Source: Atriophallophorus winterbourni
Lineage: Eukaryota; Platyhelminthes; Trematoda; Plagiorchiida; Microphallidae
Assembly (NCBI GenBank): GCA_013407085.1
Contig: JACCGJ010015339.1
Coordinates: 53,594 to 117,593, forward strand
Reading direction: 5' to 3'
Length of the DNA: 64,000 nt
Positions 47,770 through 59,724 of the stretch are shown one piece after another (position 1 is the first letter of the stretch; the number at the start of each line of letters is the position of its first letter). The translations under genes were made by a program, and so were the position numbers. The notes under the pieces were generated by a model. It searched no databases and was not told the origin of the DNA. It saw only the letters and a list, made by a program, of their open reading frames with translations.

Positions 47770-49340
47770 TTAGAAACGTTTCCACTCAAAACTTCGTCCG
47801 GCTTAACAGAATCCATTAATCATACCGCTGACCTGTTAGCAGAATTTAATGCCGGATGTTTTGCGCCTAACAAGGAACCAATCATGCGACTTGACCGATC
47901 GACCTTGAGTGAAGTAATGGGTACTCAGATGGTTGTAGCGCAGCACTTACGAATATTGAACGTAAAGAAATCTACAGGGCCAGACGAGATAACTCCAATT
48001 CTGCTCATAAGCTGTCATGCGCAGCTATCTGAACCTCTATCCTGCATGTTTAATAATTTGCTCGAATCTGGGGTGGTACCAAAAGACTGGAAACTGGGGC
48101 AACTAATATCCATTCACAAAGGTGTCTGCCGTTTTGAAGTTAAAAATTACAGGCCGGTGCCATTGCTGTTTTCGTTATCAAACGATTTCAAATTAATAAT
48201 AACCGCAGTAATATTGCGACATCTGGAAACAAAACAAATTTCGGCAGTTACCCCAATGTGATTTCGCATAAATCGCTCTTCCCTAACAAATATGTTGACT
48301 AGCTTAGACGATTGGACGAGGATTGTTGATGCGGAAGCTGCAGTGTTGCCTGCTACCTGGAGATTTCTGAAGCTTTCGACAGAGTTGATCATTATTTACT
48401 CTTGAACAAGCTGGGGAAACACGGTATTGTTGGAAGACTATATGAATTGTTACGTGATTACCTCAGCAACAGACACATCAGAGTTCGTGTTGACGGACTA
48501 TTATCGCAGAAAATCGATGTCACTATCGTTGTTCCACAAGGCTCAGTATTTGTCCAAATAATGTTCCTAGTCTATATAAACGATATGCCAATACCAAGTG
48601 ACAGTGAGATGGTATTTTTTGTTGACGATATAAACGTATGGAGGCGAATCAGCATTAATGATTGTATTATGCTGCAAAACGATTTGAATGACTTGTACAA
48701 CTGGTCATCAGAAAATAATTTGTCATTGGCTATACAAAAGGAAAGATCATTCAGATCGGCCGTGACCTTGACTTTTTCTATCAATACAAGCTCGGCGACA
48801 GAAACCTGGAGTACACTGAAGAAGAAAAGTAACTGGGTGTCTGAATTTGCGGTGGTTTGAAAAATGGTCTACAATACGAGGCCGTTCACAAAAGCTCGTC
48901 TGCGCTGCATGGTATTTTTAGGTGGATATTTGAACGTTTTACACCGGAGTGTTTTTCTCTCATGATAAATACATTTACACACCCGGTTCTAGTCCATGCC
49001 ACACAAGCCTGGAAACAATGGCTCCAAAAAGTCATCTTACTTCTGGATCGCATATCCCGGAGAGCTACTCAGCTTGTCGTTGGACTCAAAAATATGCAAT
49101 TAGCCCCGCGACACAGACGACTGGAGCTGAGTACACTTGCAGAAAAAAAGAGTGCGCGGTGATCTCATCCTCGCATACAAGATACTTACTTATTTATCCC
49201 ACTTCCTGAACTTATTATTTAAGCCACAGCCGTAGACTTGGTAGCATGTTGGAAATACTACATTCCAACCGTACTGCTGGGGGTATTTTAGTTCGGTGCG
49301 TGTGTGCTTTGTTTGGAATTCCCTACATGCAGATTTGGTA
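47770..49340 (+). mobile_element. CR1 reverse transcriptase pseudogene, fingers to C-terminus
   Basis: Frame pieces in order: 47,884-48,261 (RLDRSTLSEV, NVKKSTGPDEITPILL, NYRPVPLL), a short gap, 48,402-48,860 (LLRDYLSNRHIRVRVDG, VVPQGSVF, MVFFVDDINVW), then 48,857-49,162 (GIFRWIFERF, WKQWLQKVILLLDRI). The catalytic box is FVDD instead of FADD and the SGVPQG motif reads IVVPQG. It is dead. It continues the fragment that in units 1 and 2 is cut short. Confidence 0.88.
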
Positions 49341-50329
49341 ATCTCAAAAAGGTTATCTTGGTATATCTTGGAACGTGAATTTAGAACAATTTACCAGATA
49401 AACTCATCAGCAGAATCTGTTGCGGATTTGAATTGGAAACAGGATGAATGCATTTCTTATCATGTGTCATATTGAAAAGTTGTGGAATGCATTAACGACG
49501 AGTTTTAATCGCCAACGTTCGGATGATATGCGTAAAATCACCCTCAAACACAACACAAAAACAACATTCGCTGATATGATCGGCGAGAATATTTTAGCGA
49601 CAGCCTTAGCGGTGTTTTTGGCAAATGGATAACGTAAGCCACTGTCAGAAGACATGCAATTCGTCATGGTTGGTCAAACGAGTCATGCGGGACGAAGGCT
49701 TGAATTGTACCTGTTGTCACGAGATCGATTGACAAATCAGATCGAAGTGACAACCGGAAGAGACTAGTTTCAGAAAGTTAATATTGTTGTTTCGTTTGCA
49801 TATCTAAGATATGCATGTGCTTTGTTATTTATTAAACGTGCGAAATGAACAACATTTACAATCGGCTATCTCGTGTAGATGAACTCGTTCCGCATTGGAA
49901 TGGACGACCACATCTAGGTAGCAAGGCGCTATATTCAAGTGACTGTGTTACGTGCTTATCGTTGCACCGACGACCTAAATGTTTCATAACAGGCAAGATG
50001 TTCAAAACATACCACTCGTTTTCCTGGAATGACCCGACGACATCACTTTCGGCCTCTTTTACTTCACCCGATACAATATAACTGTATCTATTCACAATCT
50101 GAAGTCAATAAGACTTCTCTCTCTATGTACATACACATTGTTGTTTTATTAAGCTCTTCATACCTCAAGATTTCTACGTTTGTGGAAGGATTCCCGAATC
50201 GAATTATTTTTCAGTAAAATAGACTGGACCATTTTCGGAGAACCGGTTTTATTTACTCACACAAATCACAAATATGAACTAAAATTCGCTGAAAATTCAT
50301 AAATCAATTTCGGAAATAAAAATGACAAT
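49341..50329. other. No recognisable gene
   Basis: This stretch separates two parts that are adjacent in units 1 and 2, so it is either an insertion here or a deletion there. Open frames up to 80 codons have no motif, and no terminal repeats were found. Confidence 0.4.
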
Positions 50330-51370
50330 ACAGGTCAATTTCTCACACTGAATGTAAAAAATACCTAAGTGTGGATTGCATCACACCGTATTTGATCAGT
50401 TTCTGAAATCGGCAGCTTTGTGAACCGCCTTTTATCATGTTTAACCATTCAATGTTCAAGTGAATATTGCCAAAATATTTGGATGCCAGCGTGATTAGAA
50501 CTATCTTTAAAGGAGGCTGCCGATCTTACGCCACATATTATTGTCCTGTCAAACTGTCACCTACTATTATTTTCCTAGTTGACGAACGATGTTCGTTTGC
50601 ATATATTAGTTTAATATCGCCTCAAATATCGCCAGGCAAGAAGGGTTCAGCACATGCTGAAGTAGGGAATTCAAAAGAAAAATGGCATGCTCGCAAAAAG
50701 TGGCACTGATGAACAATTTAGGAACTTGTGATTCTTCTTTATTTCACACCACAACACTCTAATCAGGTAAATTAGTGGATGTCATTAGGTAGAGACAATT
50801 TGGCAGATAAGAAGAATATCACGCGTTTTTTCCCTTCCGGTAAAGTCCTGCAGAACCAGGTGTGGCAATCTTTCGGTGTACAGACAATTGCGAAGATGCA
50901 TCTCAAACTTTGTGGATTTGTGATATATTTTATCAAAGATAACAATATCTTTTCTTAGCCAAAAAGCCCAGACCTCTATCGCATACTCCATCGTAGGGCG
51001 AATGTAGACGCTAGTTATCGTTGGTAACGGTACCAGTGAGAATCTTTCAAATATTCTTCGAAAGATACCTACCAATCTGTTGGCCTGTCGATATGTATTC
51101 TCACCATGAACCGTGATCTTCCGTTCCCAATAATCCAGACTTCAAGATCATTTTTCAACCAGTTGCATGTCACGTTTTCAGTTCCTGATCGAGTTGCCCA
51201 AGGAAAGTGCTTGCGAAGGTGGATCATCTTACTTTTCCGTATGTTTGATGTTCTTGGCCGATGAGTTTGACACGTTTTCCAAATCCATTTGCAGCTGTAC
51301 ACAGTCCGCACTTGATATCATCCGCGTCCAAATTTTAAAATCTTCAGTAAAGAGCGTTTCTGTTAGTTCA
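50330..51370 (-). mobile_element. Old CR1 fragment with the empty target site of the younger CR1
   Basis: Minus-strand frames 51,311-51,069 (SKMIHLRKHFPW, NVTCNWLKNDLEVWI) and 51,075-50,785 (GIFRRIFERFSLV, YIRPTMEYAIEVWAFW, LRKDIVIFDKIYHKSTKFEM) run without the 4.8-kb insertion found in the left arm. The site of that insertion corresponds to 50,934/50,935. A plus-strand shadow frame at 50,467-50,709 covers another reverse transcriptase piece (VIRTIFKGGCRSYATYY), which runs on the plus strand. Confidence 0.8.
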
Positions 51371-52720
51371 TTGATGTAAGTTGATGTGGTAGCTGTTTGC
51401 TGATAACTATGAGCTTTAGCTTTTGTATTTTTCGACAGTAATGAACCTTCTCAAAAGCTTTAGACTTATTTTAATAGCAAGCATGGAAGCATGATACTGC
51501 GTGAAGAACATTGGTCTATGTTGTGAGCGGTCAGACAAAGCTGTTTAAGTCCAGAGCTACCCTATACGAATTTATTTTCGTTTGCGCACAGTCGGTCACC
51601 AACGAATCTCAATCATATTCATCTTTTATATCTCGAAACGATTTTGGCACAAGACAAATGTTCTTCACATTGCGGTCTATATAAATCTGTTGTTAGCTTT
51701 TCGAAACACAATCAAAAAATTACATCTACCAACGTTTCAGCGTGTAGATCGGTCCACATTTCGACTATGAAATAGGAATTCTTTCCATCAAGTTAAGAGT
51801 ACTGAGAACGGTCTATCATCTCAATTTTATCGGTTTTCGCGTGATGCATGTCTCGCGTTCATGGTAGAAAATTATCCACGCATTTCCGTGCTGGAACGTT
51901 TGTTCTTAAAGGTCAATAGTAGAATAAATATCAATCAGAATTTTTATCTATCATGTGTTGGTGTATTTTCTCTTCACAACGGAAGTGCGAGACGAGAATG
52001 AAAATGAAAATTGCACAATTTCAGAAATACAACTCTACGTTAACACAATCACGCAGATCTTAGCAAAATGTGTGTCTAATTGAGAAGAAATTTGTAGGGA
52101 ATCTATTGGAGCAGCATTTGAATGTCCTCTCACTTTTGACACAGAAACGTCGTCAGAGCAAGTGTGATAGTTAGGACAATTGAACATGGCTAAATTTTAT
52201 TGAAATCTCCAGTTCTGTTTTGTACTATTGAGCTGAGCGGTCTATAGTTAACCTATAGAGCGGAAAAGTCACATCCTGACTATCAATCTTGGTCTTGATT
52301 ATCGCAATGAAACGTTTCTAAAAATGTTTCTATTCGATTGAATACAAATTTGGCCCAATCAAGAATACATAGTCATTATCAAACATATTTCAATCAACCA
52401 GGTTTCAACGTTCCAGTGGCCGCAGGCAGATATAATTTGTGTCGGAGAAGATGATCGTTGATATGATAAGGTCATGAGGTGGTCGTATTTCAAAAGATTT
52501 ACTCTATTGTGAGTTGAAATCAGGAAGTCGATCCTCTGGCAAACCGCATTTGCAAATGAGATCACAGAGCTCTCGACATTGAACATACGATTTGGGAATA
52601 AGTTGCCCTTGACCTCTCAATTTGGAAGCATTGTGTAGATGCGACCTTCACAAACAAGTCAATAAGAATAATTATAAGCAAAAATTATTATTTACATTCA
52701 TTTTCTTCATACACAAACAC

Positions 52721-52765
52721 GCCCTACAACCGGTTTCGTGTTGCTTACACTCAACAGGTATGGGC
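52721..52765 (-). ncRNA. Hammerhead-like motif, right-arm partner of 22,682
   Basis: On the minus strand: GCCC-A-TAC, box CTGTTGA, stem II GTGT-AAGCA-ACAC, GAAAC, CGGTT, then GTA-GGGC. Stem I is perfect (TAC with GTA, GCCC with GGGC). Stem II changed from GTGC/GCAC to GTGT/ACAC, a paired substitution. Stem III keeps the C-G pair lost in the left copy. However, the core has CTGTTGA instead of CTGATGA, which should abolish cleavage. Confidence 0.58.
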
Positions 52766-53544
52766 AGTACATTCGGGATCCGTATGCGCTTCAAACAGTG
52801 GAAAATTGTTAAACAATAATGAAATATTTGTTAAGAAATGATTTCTTAATTGCTTATGTCCAAGATAGAAAGTGCGCGAGAAATGATTTCAATGCAACGC
52901 CTTATTATCACTTTGTTGTTATTGCTTCGCAACTATTGGCGCACCGATAAAAATTATGCAGAAAATCTAAGTTAACTTTGTGTGCAGAGCATCCGTAATT
53001 TAATCAAGAAAAAGTAATTTAGAAACAAAATTTTGAATACACTTTATACTCTGTCAGATAGAATGTCCGGGCATGTTGATGACATCGCTCAGGTAACAGC
53101 CACACATGTTATTGGGTCCTTCACATCGGACCAGTCTCACAATGCTATTGAAATATGGTAGTCTGCAGAAAGCTTATGAATGCCTAATTTCGGTTAACTA
53201 GACGGTAAACTGTTGGCTGATATATCAGGCGACCGACTGAAAATTCGCTGATCATGTTTTCATTCCAGGCATTCCCAGATAAGCATTTCAGATTAGCTCG
53301 AATAAGCGCGAAACTAAAGTGGAGTGCTTTCTTTGTAGACCGTCGAAATAATCCTCATGAATATTACGAAGAATGTGGTACGAATGGATAGAAATTTTAC
53401 TTGAGTCCGGTTTCAACTGCTACGAGGAAAAAGTGAAGCGGGAAGAAGCTGTATTTACGTGAGTCCCCAAACTTGTGATTATTTCGAAGAATCTTCTACT
53501 GATGAGTAATAATAAACATCAAAAGATTTTCAACGTTACACACA

Positions 53545-53580
53545 ACAACCGGTTTCTGGCTGTTTGCGTAATGGGTGGCG
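53545..53580 (-). ncRNA. Decayed hammerhead-like motif
   Basis: GCAAACAGCC hairpin remnant followed by AGAAACCGGTT; the first core box is lost. Partner of 21,990. Confidence 0.35.
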
Positions 53581-55609
53581 ACAGTAAAATTAGGTTCAGT
53601 AAGCCTTCCAACAGTGAAAACGTGGTGAAATAATATAGCACTTTTATATAAGGTTTATACAAAGAACCGCGATTTTTAAACACAGGATCACCTAGTTTTG
53701 TCTGATCCGATGCAACAAAGTAAACCGGTCATGTGGTTAAATTGACAATATACTCACACACTCTGATATCAACAGACTGAGATATTTTCTTCACTTAATA
53801 GTAACAGGTGCTCATTAAGTCGCGATTATATCTACGACGTATCAGATGATTCATTATTCAACTTAACAAAATAATCAATACTTCAAAACACCCCTGCACG
53901 ATTTATTCACGCGATGGAATTATCGGACCCATGAATATGTGCTGGTGGTACCGAATTCCCGAATGAACAGTCGGGAGAAGATATTTTTATTCTGTCCGTG
54001 GCTGTTTTACTTGGAACAGTTCACGTTCTACCGTTGCTCACTCCACCATCTTGCATGAATTTAAAAGGAAATTATACGAATTTTTATTGAATTATTCGTT
54101 TCCCGAACACATATGATCTGCTTAATGTACTTCTTTATCTTGTTCTATACACTTACATTCAAATTTTTATCATCCTATCGTTTTTGTTTAGCTTGTTGCT
54201 ATTAAGATCATTGAAAACCTTGAATAACATTGAAAAATATCTCTTCCGCTGTCACGTTCAGCTTTTACGCTGATATTGGTTATTCTCTAACTAGATACAG
54301 AGCTCTAGGTCACATTAGTAGAAATTTTTATCCCTTCAATCACGAAATGCTTTTGTTTTCAGTCTATATTAAAACATTGAACTTTGTATTGTGTAGTAAT
54401 CTTCATCGATCTAGAATTAAATTCATGATATTCTTCGTGGACAAATAGTAATATCTTTGTCGCCAAAGTTTCCGATAACTTAAGGTGTCTAACGCCATAG
54501 TATTTTCTTCAAAAAATGTGTCTCAAGTTTTTGTCAGAAAATGATACTTCGATGTTTATTTTATCCATTCCCATATGTTTTCGTCTCAAAGATATGTATT
54601 TCTATGACAATAACTTGGGTTTGGAAGGACTGGTTTGAAAGATGTTTTCCTAAGTCGCCGGATGGCCCGTAAAACGCTGACATTCAAATCATAATTACGG
54701 CCAGTTTTGCTACGAAACACCCAAAATGTTGTATACCGATTGAAAGGTCCAGAAACGGCTTTGAAAGTAAATTATTTCCGACGTGGAAACTTTTATTCAC
54801 AAAGGCACAATTGGTGCGAAAATGGAGAGCATTTGTTATGCCAAAACGCGTTCTTATTGCCCCACAGCTTTGGCTTTTCTTTCCTAGTGATCGAATTAGT
54901 CGGTTTGTCGCGTGATCACCGGGTGATACCACTAGCAGGTCCTCACTAATGCACAACAAGACCTGGCAACTCTATGAAAAGACTCTGTCCTTGGGATCGA
55001 ACCCATTTACAAGAAGCTGGAGCTGTTGTGAGGACGACATACGCTGAAGTAGGCATCGCTGTCCCGCAAGAAAACGGACGACTCTGTCTCATTTGATGGC
55101 AGCCCGTATCGTAGAGGCAGATGCACTCACAACGGCACAGCAACTGTGATTGAAATTTACTTTGGATTAGTGCTAGACGTTGTCTTTATTTGCAAATGAT
55201 GCGGAATAGGCCACAACATTGACAACCCGGTATTCCCATCACCTGGATTCTAGGTTGAGTGAACTTCAATGTTCTACTGTAGCACGTATCGTCAATGTAT
55301 TCTTGAGTTTGAATTTAAAAATATTCTCACGTTTCCCTAGCATTCAAATTAGCCCAAATGTATATTGTTTTACTAGAATGCTGTAACAGAATCGTTTCAA
55401 ATATGAATCGTATCTGAATGACTTCTGGCATCAATCTATCTTTCACTGAAATTTTATGGAAATGGTTCAAAATGCAAAGTACAAAATTGTAAGCTACATC
55501 TGAATGAGGTTCGCACAACCAAGGCCATCAATCGCGTACCCAAACACATGTACGTGGGCATAAACCCATGAAGTATGACAAAGATCATGCATTGTCATCA
55601 CACACACGG

Positions 55610-55648
55610 ACAAACTATGACCCGTTTCGTGCTGTTTGCACTACTCAG
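55610..55648 (-). ncRNA. Decayed hammerhead-like motif
   Basis: On the minus strand CTGAGTA (degraded box), stem II GTGC-AAACA-GCAC intact, GAAAC intact, then GGGTC. Partner of 19,927, where the GAAA box is also lost. Confidence 0.48.
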
Positions 55649-56005
55649 TTAGAGTCAGTAGAATGAGGATCCACATGGTTTGAAACAGTGGAGATACGGT
55701 TCACGAGGTAAGAACTGTTGGGGTCTGCTTAAGTAGAAGTTCAGAATATCAAAGATCACCTAGTCCGCGACATTACTTGTCAATCAAAAAGATGTTACCA
55801 TTGGAATAATGAGGATCCATTTTGCTGCTTGTTTTTACTTCAAGGTTCGGGTATGCTGTATCGCGTACCAATATGACGGAAGACCTTTCACGTTTGTTCA
55901 TTCATATTCTTGTACTTTCTGGCATAAACACTATATATTTCGAAACATTTCATGACTCCTGTCTTGCGTTATCTGAAACATTCTCTGTGACTTTTTCGAT
56001 TTAAA

Positions 56006-57362
56006 CATAAAAATCAAACAATTACGCTGGTACTCGAACATTTGTTTCAAATTTTGAAACAAATTCTGATTCCGGGATGTTACAGCGAAGTAGTTTTACA
56101 CACGAGCCGTTAAATTACTGTGATTCGTTTTAAGTCATATTTCGCAAACTGAATTCCGCATCGATGAGAAATTAATTGTTTATGTACACAAGATCGTTAA
56201 TATCAATTGATGTATGTAAGCAATAGGAAAATTTAGATCCCTACCTGACTAGCTTATTTCCAAACACAAAAGACATCTTTAAGTTCTTCCGTATTATGGA
56301 TATGTTTGCAGAAAACCACCGTACAGCACAATTCAAGAACAGAAATAAAGCAACACCACCAAAGTCGACCATCGCGAATCTGGCGTATAGAAGGATTACG
56401 TGAAAACCGCTCGAGCGACAACATTCTTAAAAACGTAAACAGATGGACGCTATCAGACGAATTACTACTCTATGCAAATCGTCAAGGTCGGTAAAAGGAA
56501 GACAACGTTGTACATCCATTTATTGAACCGAATGGTACGAAATTGATGGATGTGTGTACATGATGCGAAGGTGAATAGTTGTTATTCACCTTTTACCTAC
56601 TGATCAATTGCATTTTTGTTGGTCTTCAAAAATAGCTCAAACTTAGCCTTGTTAGCTATGTACTTTTACGCATGTGGGCCGCTGTGTCCACCGTCCTTGA
56701 CCGAGTTCACTTGTATTATATTGATGTGGATACACACTAGTATGGAAATCGACCACTGATCCTGGTCATTCCCAAGAAACGTGACACACCATGGGTATAT
56801 TGTATGCTGTTTCGCGGTAAGGTCAAATCAGTGGTGATGGGTTGACTACTACTTAATCATGTTCGCTGTCCTGACTATAACCCTTGGTCTGACGAATCTT
56901 TTGCGTCAGAAGTGAAACGTTACCCAAAACATGTTCTAACCGGTTGCATTGACATTTCTTTGCATTATGAATACACGATCGGTCCCAAACAAATTTCATT
57001 CGATTGATGGATATATGTGGTCTGTTTATGCAGTTCCGAATCTTTCCGATTACTCGAAAACATTTCCGTCCGGCAATAGTTCGAAGTTGCCTTAGGCGAT
57101 CATCGTAAATTCTGTTCATGTCTTTTCATGTCAGCGGAAACGTGGTTCAGTAGACTATCAAGATTTAATCTAAGAAAATAGTGTTAGTTTTGTAATTTTT
57201 TCTTAGAGAAAGGAAGAAACCTCTTTAAAACATTGGCTTAGAATGCTTTGCGTTGTGAAAATTCTAGTTTGCTTACTGTGACCAAACATTCGTACTGGTC
57301 CAACCATATGGACAATGAACTCTTAATTCTGAGTTATCACATTTTCCGAAACGATCTAACGA
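56006..57362 (+). mobile_element. 1.36-kb insertion in the right arm, unclassified, with a hammerhead-like motif
   Basis: In the left arm the sequences matching 55,970-56,005 and 57,363-57,400 are adjacent (19,567-19,640), so about 1.36 kb was gained in the right arm or lost in the left. It contains the best copy of the second hammerhead-like family (56,886-56,924). No reverse transcriptase or terminal repeat is visible. A non-autonomous Penelope-like or SINE-like element would fit, but that is inference. Confidence 0.45.
56886..56924 (+). ncRNA. Hammerhead-like motif, best copy of the second family
   Basis: Stem I GGT (56,886-56,888) with ACC (56,922-56,924). Box CTGACGA (56,889-56,895) fits CUGANGA. 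Stem II CTTTTG, loop CGT, CAGAAG (six pairs, one a G-U). GAAA at 56,914-56,917. Then CGTT: A-C paired with G-U leaves no loop, so the stem III could form only between two molecules, as proposed for minimal hammerheads; cleavage would follow T56,921. All core positions are kept. Confidence 0.48.
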
Positions 57363-58261
57363 GTTATGTCAAAGATCACCGAGCTATAACCGTTCGCGAA
57401 CAATTCTGAAATGACCTCGCCACGATGTATGACGGTATGATGTCAATTAAAACCGAAATCGCGTGCATATACAGAAGGTGTACCACATAGACATGGCTTG
57501 TGCTGATATCAAAGCGCTAAATCGGGTGCTTGCTTGACAGTGATTGGCCAAACACACCGGATAATATTATGAAAGATTGGTCGATGACTAGAAATTGCTT
57601 CAATTCATTGAGTCGACGTCACACGTCGCTTGGTCTGTTAATTCTCGCCTAGTCTTAAAAGGTTCAGTAGAATTCACTGTTCATTGCTTCGTTGGAATCG
57701 AGTTTCAAAGTGTTTCAGAATCATTTCGTTCGCGCTTGTTCTACAAAAGCTATGAATTATGGTATCAAAATAATAAACGATTTGTGTGGCAGCCTTGATC
57801 AAACAATGGTTCAATTAGAGCCGTTGATTGGTAACGTTTGGCTTCTGACAAGGGTGTTCCTACGTCAAGCGATCTGGTTTTGAATTGCATTCACTCGTTC
57901 AATTCTAATCTGTTAAAAAACTACACAGGCCATGATGTGCGCTCAACGCGGTAAGATACGCTTGCAAAATTAAAAACAATTGACGCACCCCTACTTGCTG
58001 TATATTACAATAATTGTTTTGGTTGTAGCAGCGGTAAATGACATCCGCAGACAGATGTACTCGTTTTCGGAACTCCTGTGCACTATTGGTCAAGCACGTT
58101 AATGTATATCTGCTGAAGAACCGGACGACAAATCGTGGATATATTCTTCAAATCTACTTTGTTGACCGCCTCTTTGACTGCCTTTGTTATCTCGACCGCC
58201 TAAGGGTGAAGCCGTTTAATATATGGTTTTATTACCCGCCTTATCACTTTTAAGCTATTAA

Positions 58262-59204
58262 CCCTTTAGCGACCAAAAGGACCATACGGTCCTCTTTTGG
58301 ATAACTGTTCTAATAATTAAACAGTGAACAATATTCGGTTGCTGCGAGGTTTGAACGAGTCCAGACATGTCGAAGCATCGTTCTTAGACTGTCTGGCTCT
58401 CAGTGTGCGTCATTCCATCAGTATGCAGAAGGTCTTTGCGAGCTATAGACGTACTGTTCTGTTCTCCTTAAAAGTTCATTTTTGTAACTAAAATGGCACA
58501 TACACCAGGTGAGATTTGACTCTAAATAATTTATTGGTGAAAGATGAGTATTTGAGTTGAAACTTAAAGTCTTTAGAATGACGTTTTTGTTTTTATCAAG
58601 ATATTTACATTATATTTTGTAAAGAGGACCATACGGTCCTCTTGGTCTTGGGACAAGTAAAAGAGGACTGTATGGTCTAGTTGGTCTTGATGATTCGTTT
58701 TCCGAATATTACTATTTATTATCACCAAATTAATTGTCTAACCAGATATTAATATTTCCAATGATATTCATTATTTCAAAACAACATAACAATGGAATTA
58801 TTTGTATTTCAAACACATTATTTAGAGTCTTTGATTGTTGCATAGCCAAGTAGTATAACATGATCATTTGAATATAAAACCTCAAATAAATTTGGTTCTA
58901 GTTGTAAATTTGATTTTTATATTGTACAATCATGTTTTATTTTAAAAAATATTACACAAAGAAAGGAAATATTTATCACTAATTTGCATGAAATTTTCCC
59001 TCAAGTCCAATAGGACCGTATGGTCTTCTTTTGTTTAAGCTGTCTCAGGTCCAAGTGGACCGTACGGTCCTCTTATAAATTTTCCTTCGGAATTAAACTT
59101 TTAAGTATTTATATGTATAATTATGCCCTATAGTTATAATTTCAGTGTAAAAAATTTACAAAAATATTTTTTTTCAATCAGCAAAAAAGTTGGTCGCTAA
59201 AGGG
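58262..59204. mobile_element. piggyBac-type non-autonomous DNA transposon (MITE)
   Basis: Perfect 15-bp terminal inverted repeats CCCTTTAGCGACCAA (58,262-58,276 and, inverted, 59,190-59,204) are flanked on both sides by TTAA (58,258-58,261 and 59,205-59,208). TTAA target duplication plus termini starting CCC-T are the signature of the piggyBac superfamily. The 943-bp body has no transposase and no long frame, so it depends on another copy. Inside are five copies of a near-palindrome around GGACCNTANGGTCC at 58,279, 58,627, 58,664, 59,013 and 59,057, clustered toward the two ends. Confidence 0.9.
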
Positions 59205-59663
59205 TTAAGATGAACGATATGACCTGTGTCTAGCACGTTTTTAGCTGGGGCTGAATCTGTGATGAGTGATTGGTATTCACTGGAATTGCGTGGCTGCTTT
59301 ACGATTCGCTTTCTATGTTCTTGTATCCTTATAGTGTTTTTTCTGTATGTTCGCTTAATATATACATAATATCCAACATTTCTATTTATTTCATAAATGC
59401 AATTCGTACTGCAGTCTGAAGGTGTCTTATTATTTAAATGCGTTAATAAAGGTAACAGCTGTTGCATACTGAGGTGCTACCTTGTTCTATAGCTAAAATG
59501 ATAACTGAGAATACTTATTTTAAAAGATCTTTTCCGTATAAAAGTACAATAAACTTCGATTGTTTTCCAAAACCATCCACTTGAGAACACATCATGTGGT
59601 AGTTTTTTAAGTATCGCATGTCCTGAAACATGTTGTTGTTCGTTCAAAGTACTCAAACGTGTA

Positions 59664-59671
59664 TATAAATA
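59664..59671 (+). promoter_or_regulatory. TATA box of gene B
   Basis: TATAAATA, 61 bp upstream of the ATG at 59,725, in the same place as in copy A. Confidence 0.55.
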
Positions 59672-59724
59672 CACAAGGACTGCAAAAGTGAATTCAAATT
59701 ATAATCCAACTGGTAGACGCGAGC

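Larger units (their letters stand above)
43970..47800 (-). repeat. Right inner arm: inverted copy of the 34,980-38,690 unit
   Basis: Read on the minus strand, this matches unit 2 of the tandem duplication from its end (43,970 against about 38,690) back to 47,800 (against about 34,980), carrying the same order of membrane-protein remnant, CR1 piece, second LINE piece and undefined segment. It is more diverged from units 1 and 2 than they are from each other, so it predates the tandem duplication. Confidence 0.92.
50935..57570 (-). repeat. Right inner arm: inverted copy of 19,390-24,403
   Basis: See the anchors given for the left arm. The right arm is longer mainly because of an insertion at about 56,006-57,362. 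No intact gene is visible. Both arms carry the same decayed hammerhead-like motifs. Confidence 0.9.
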
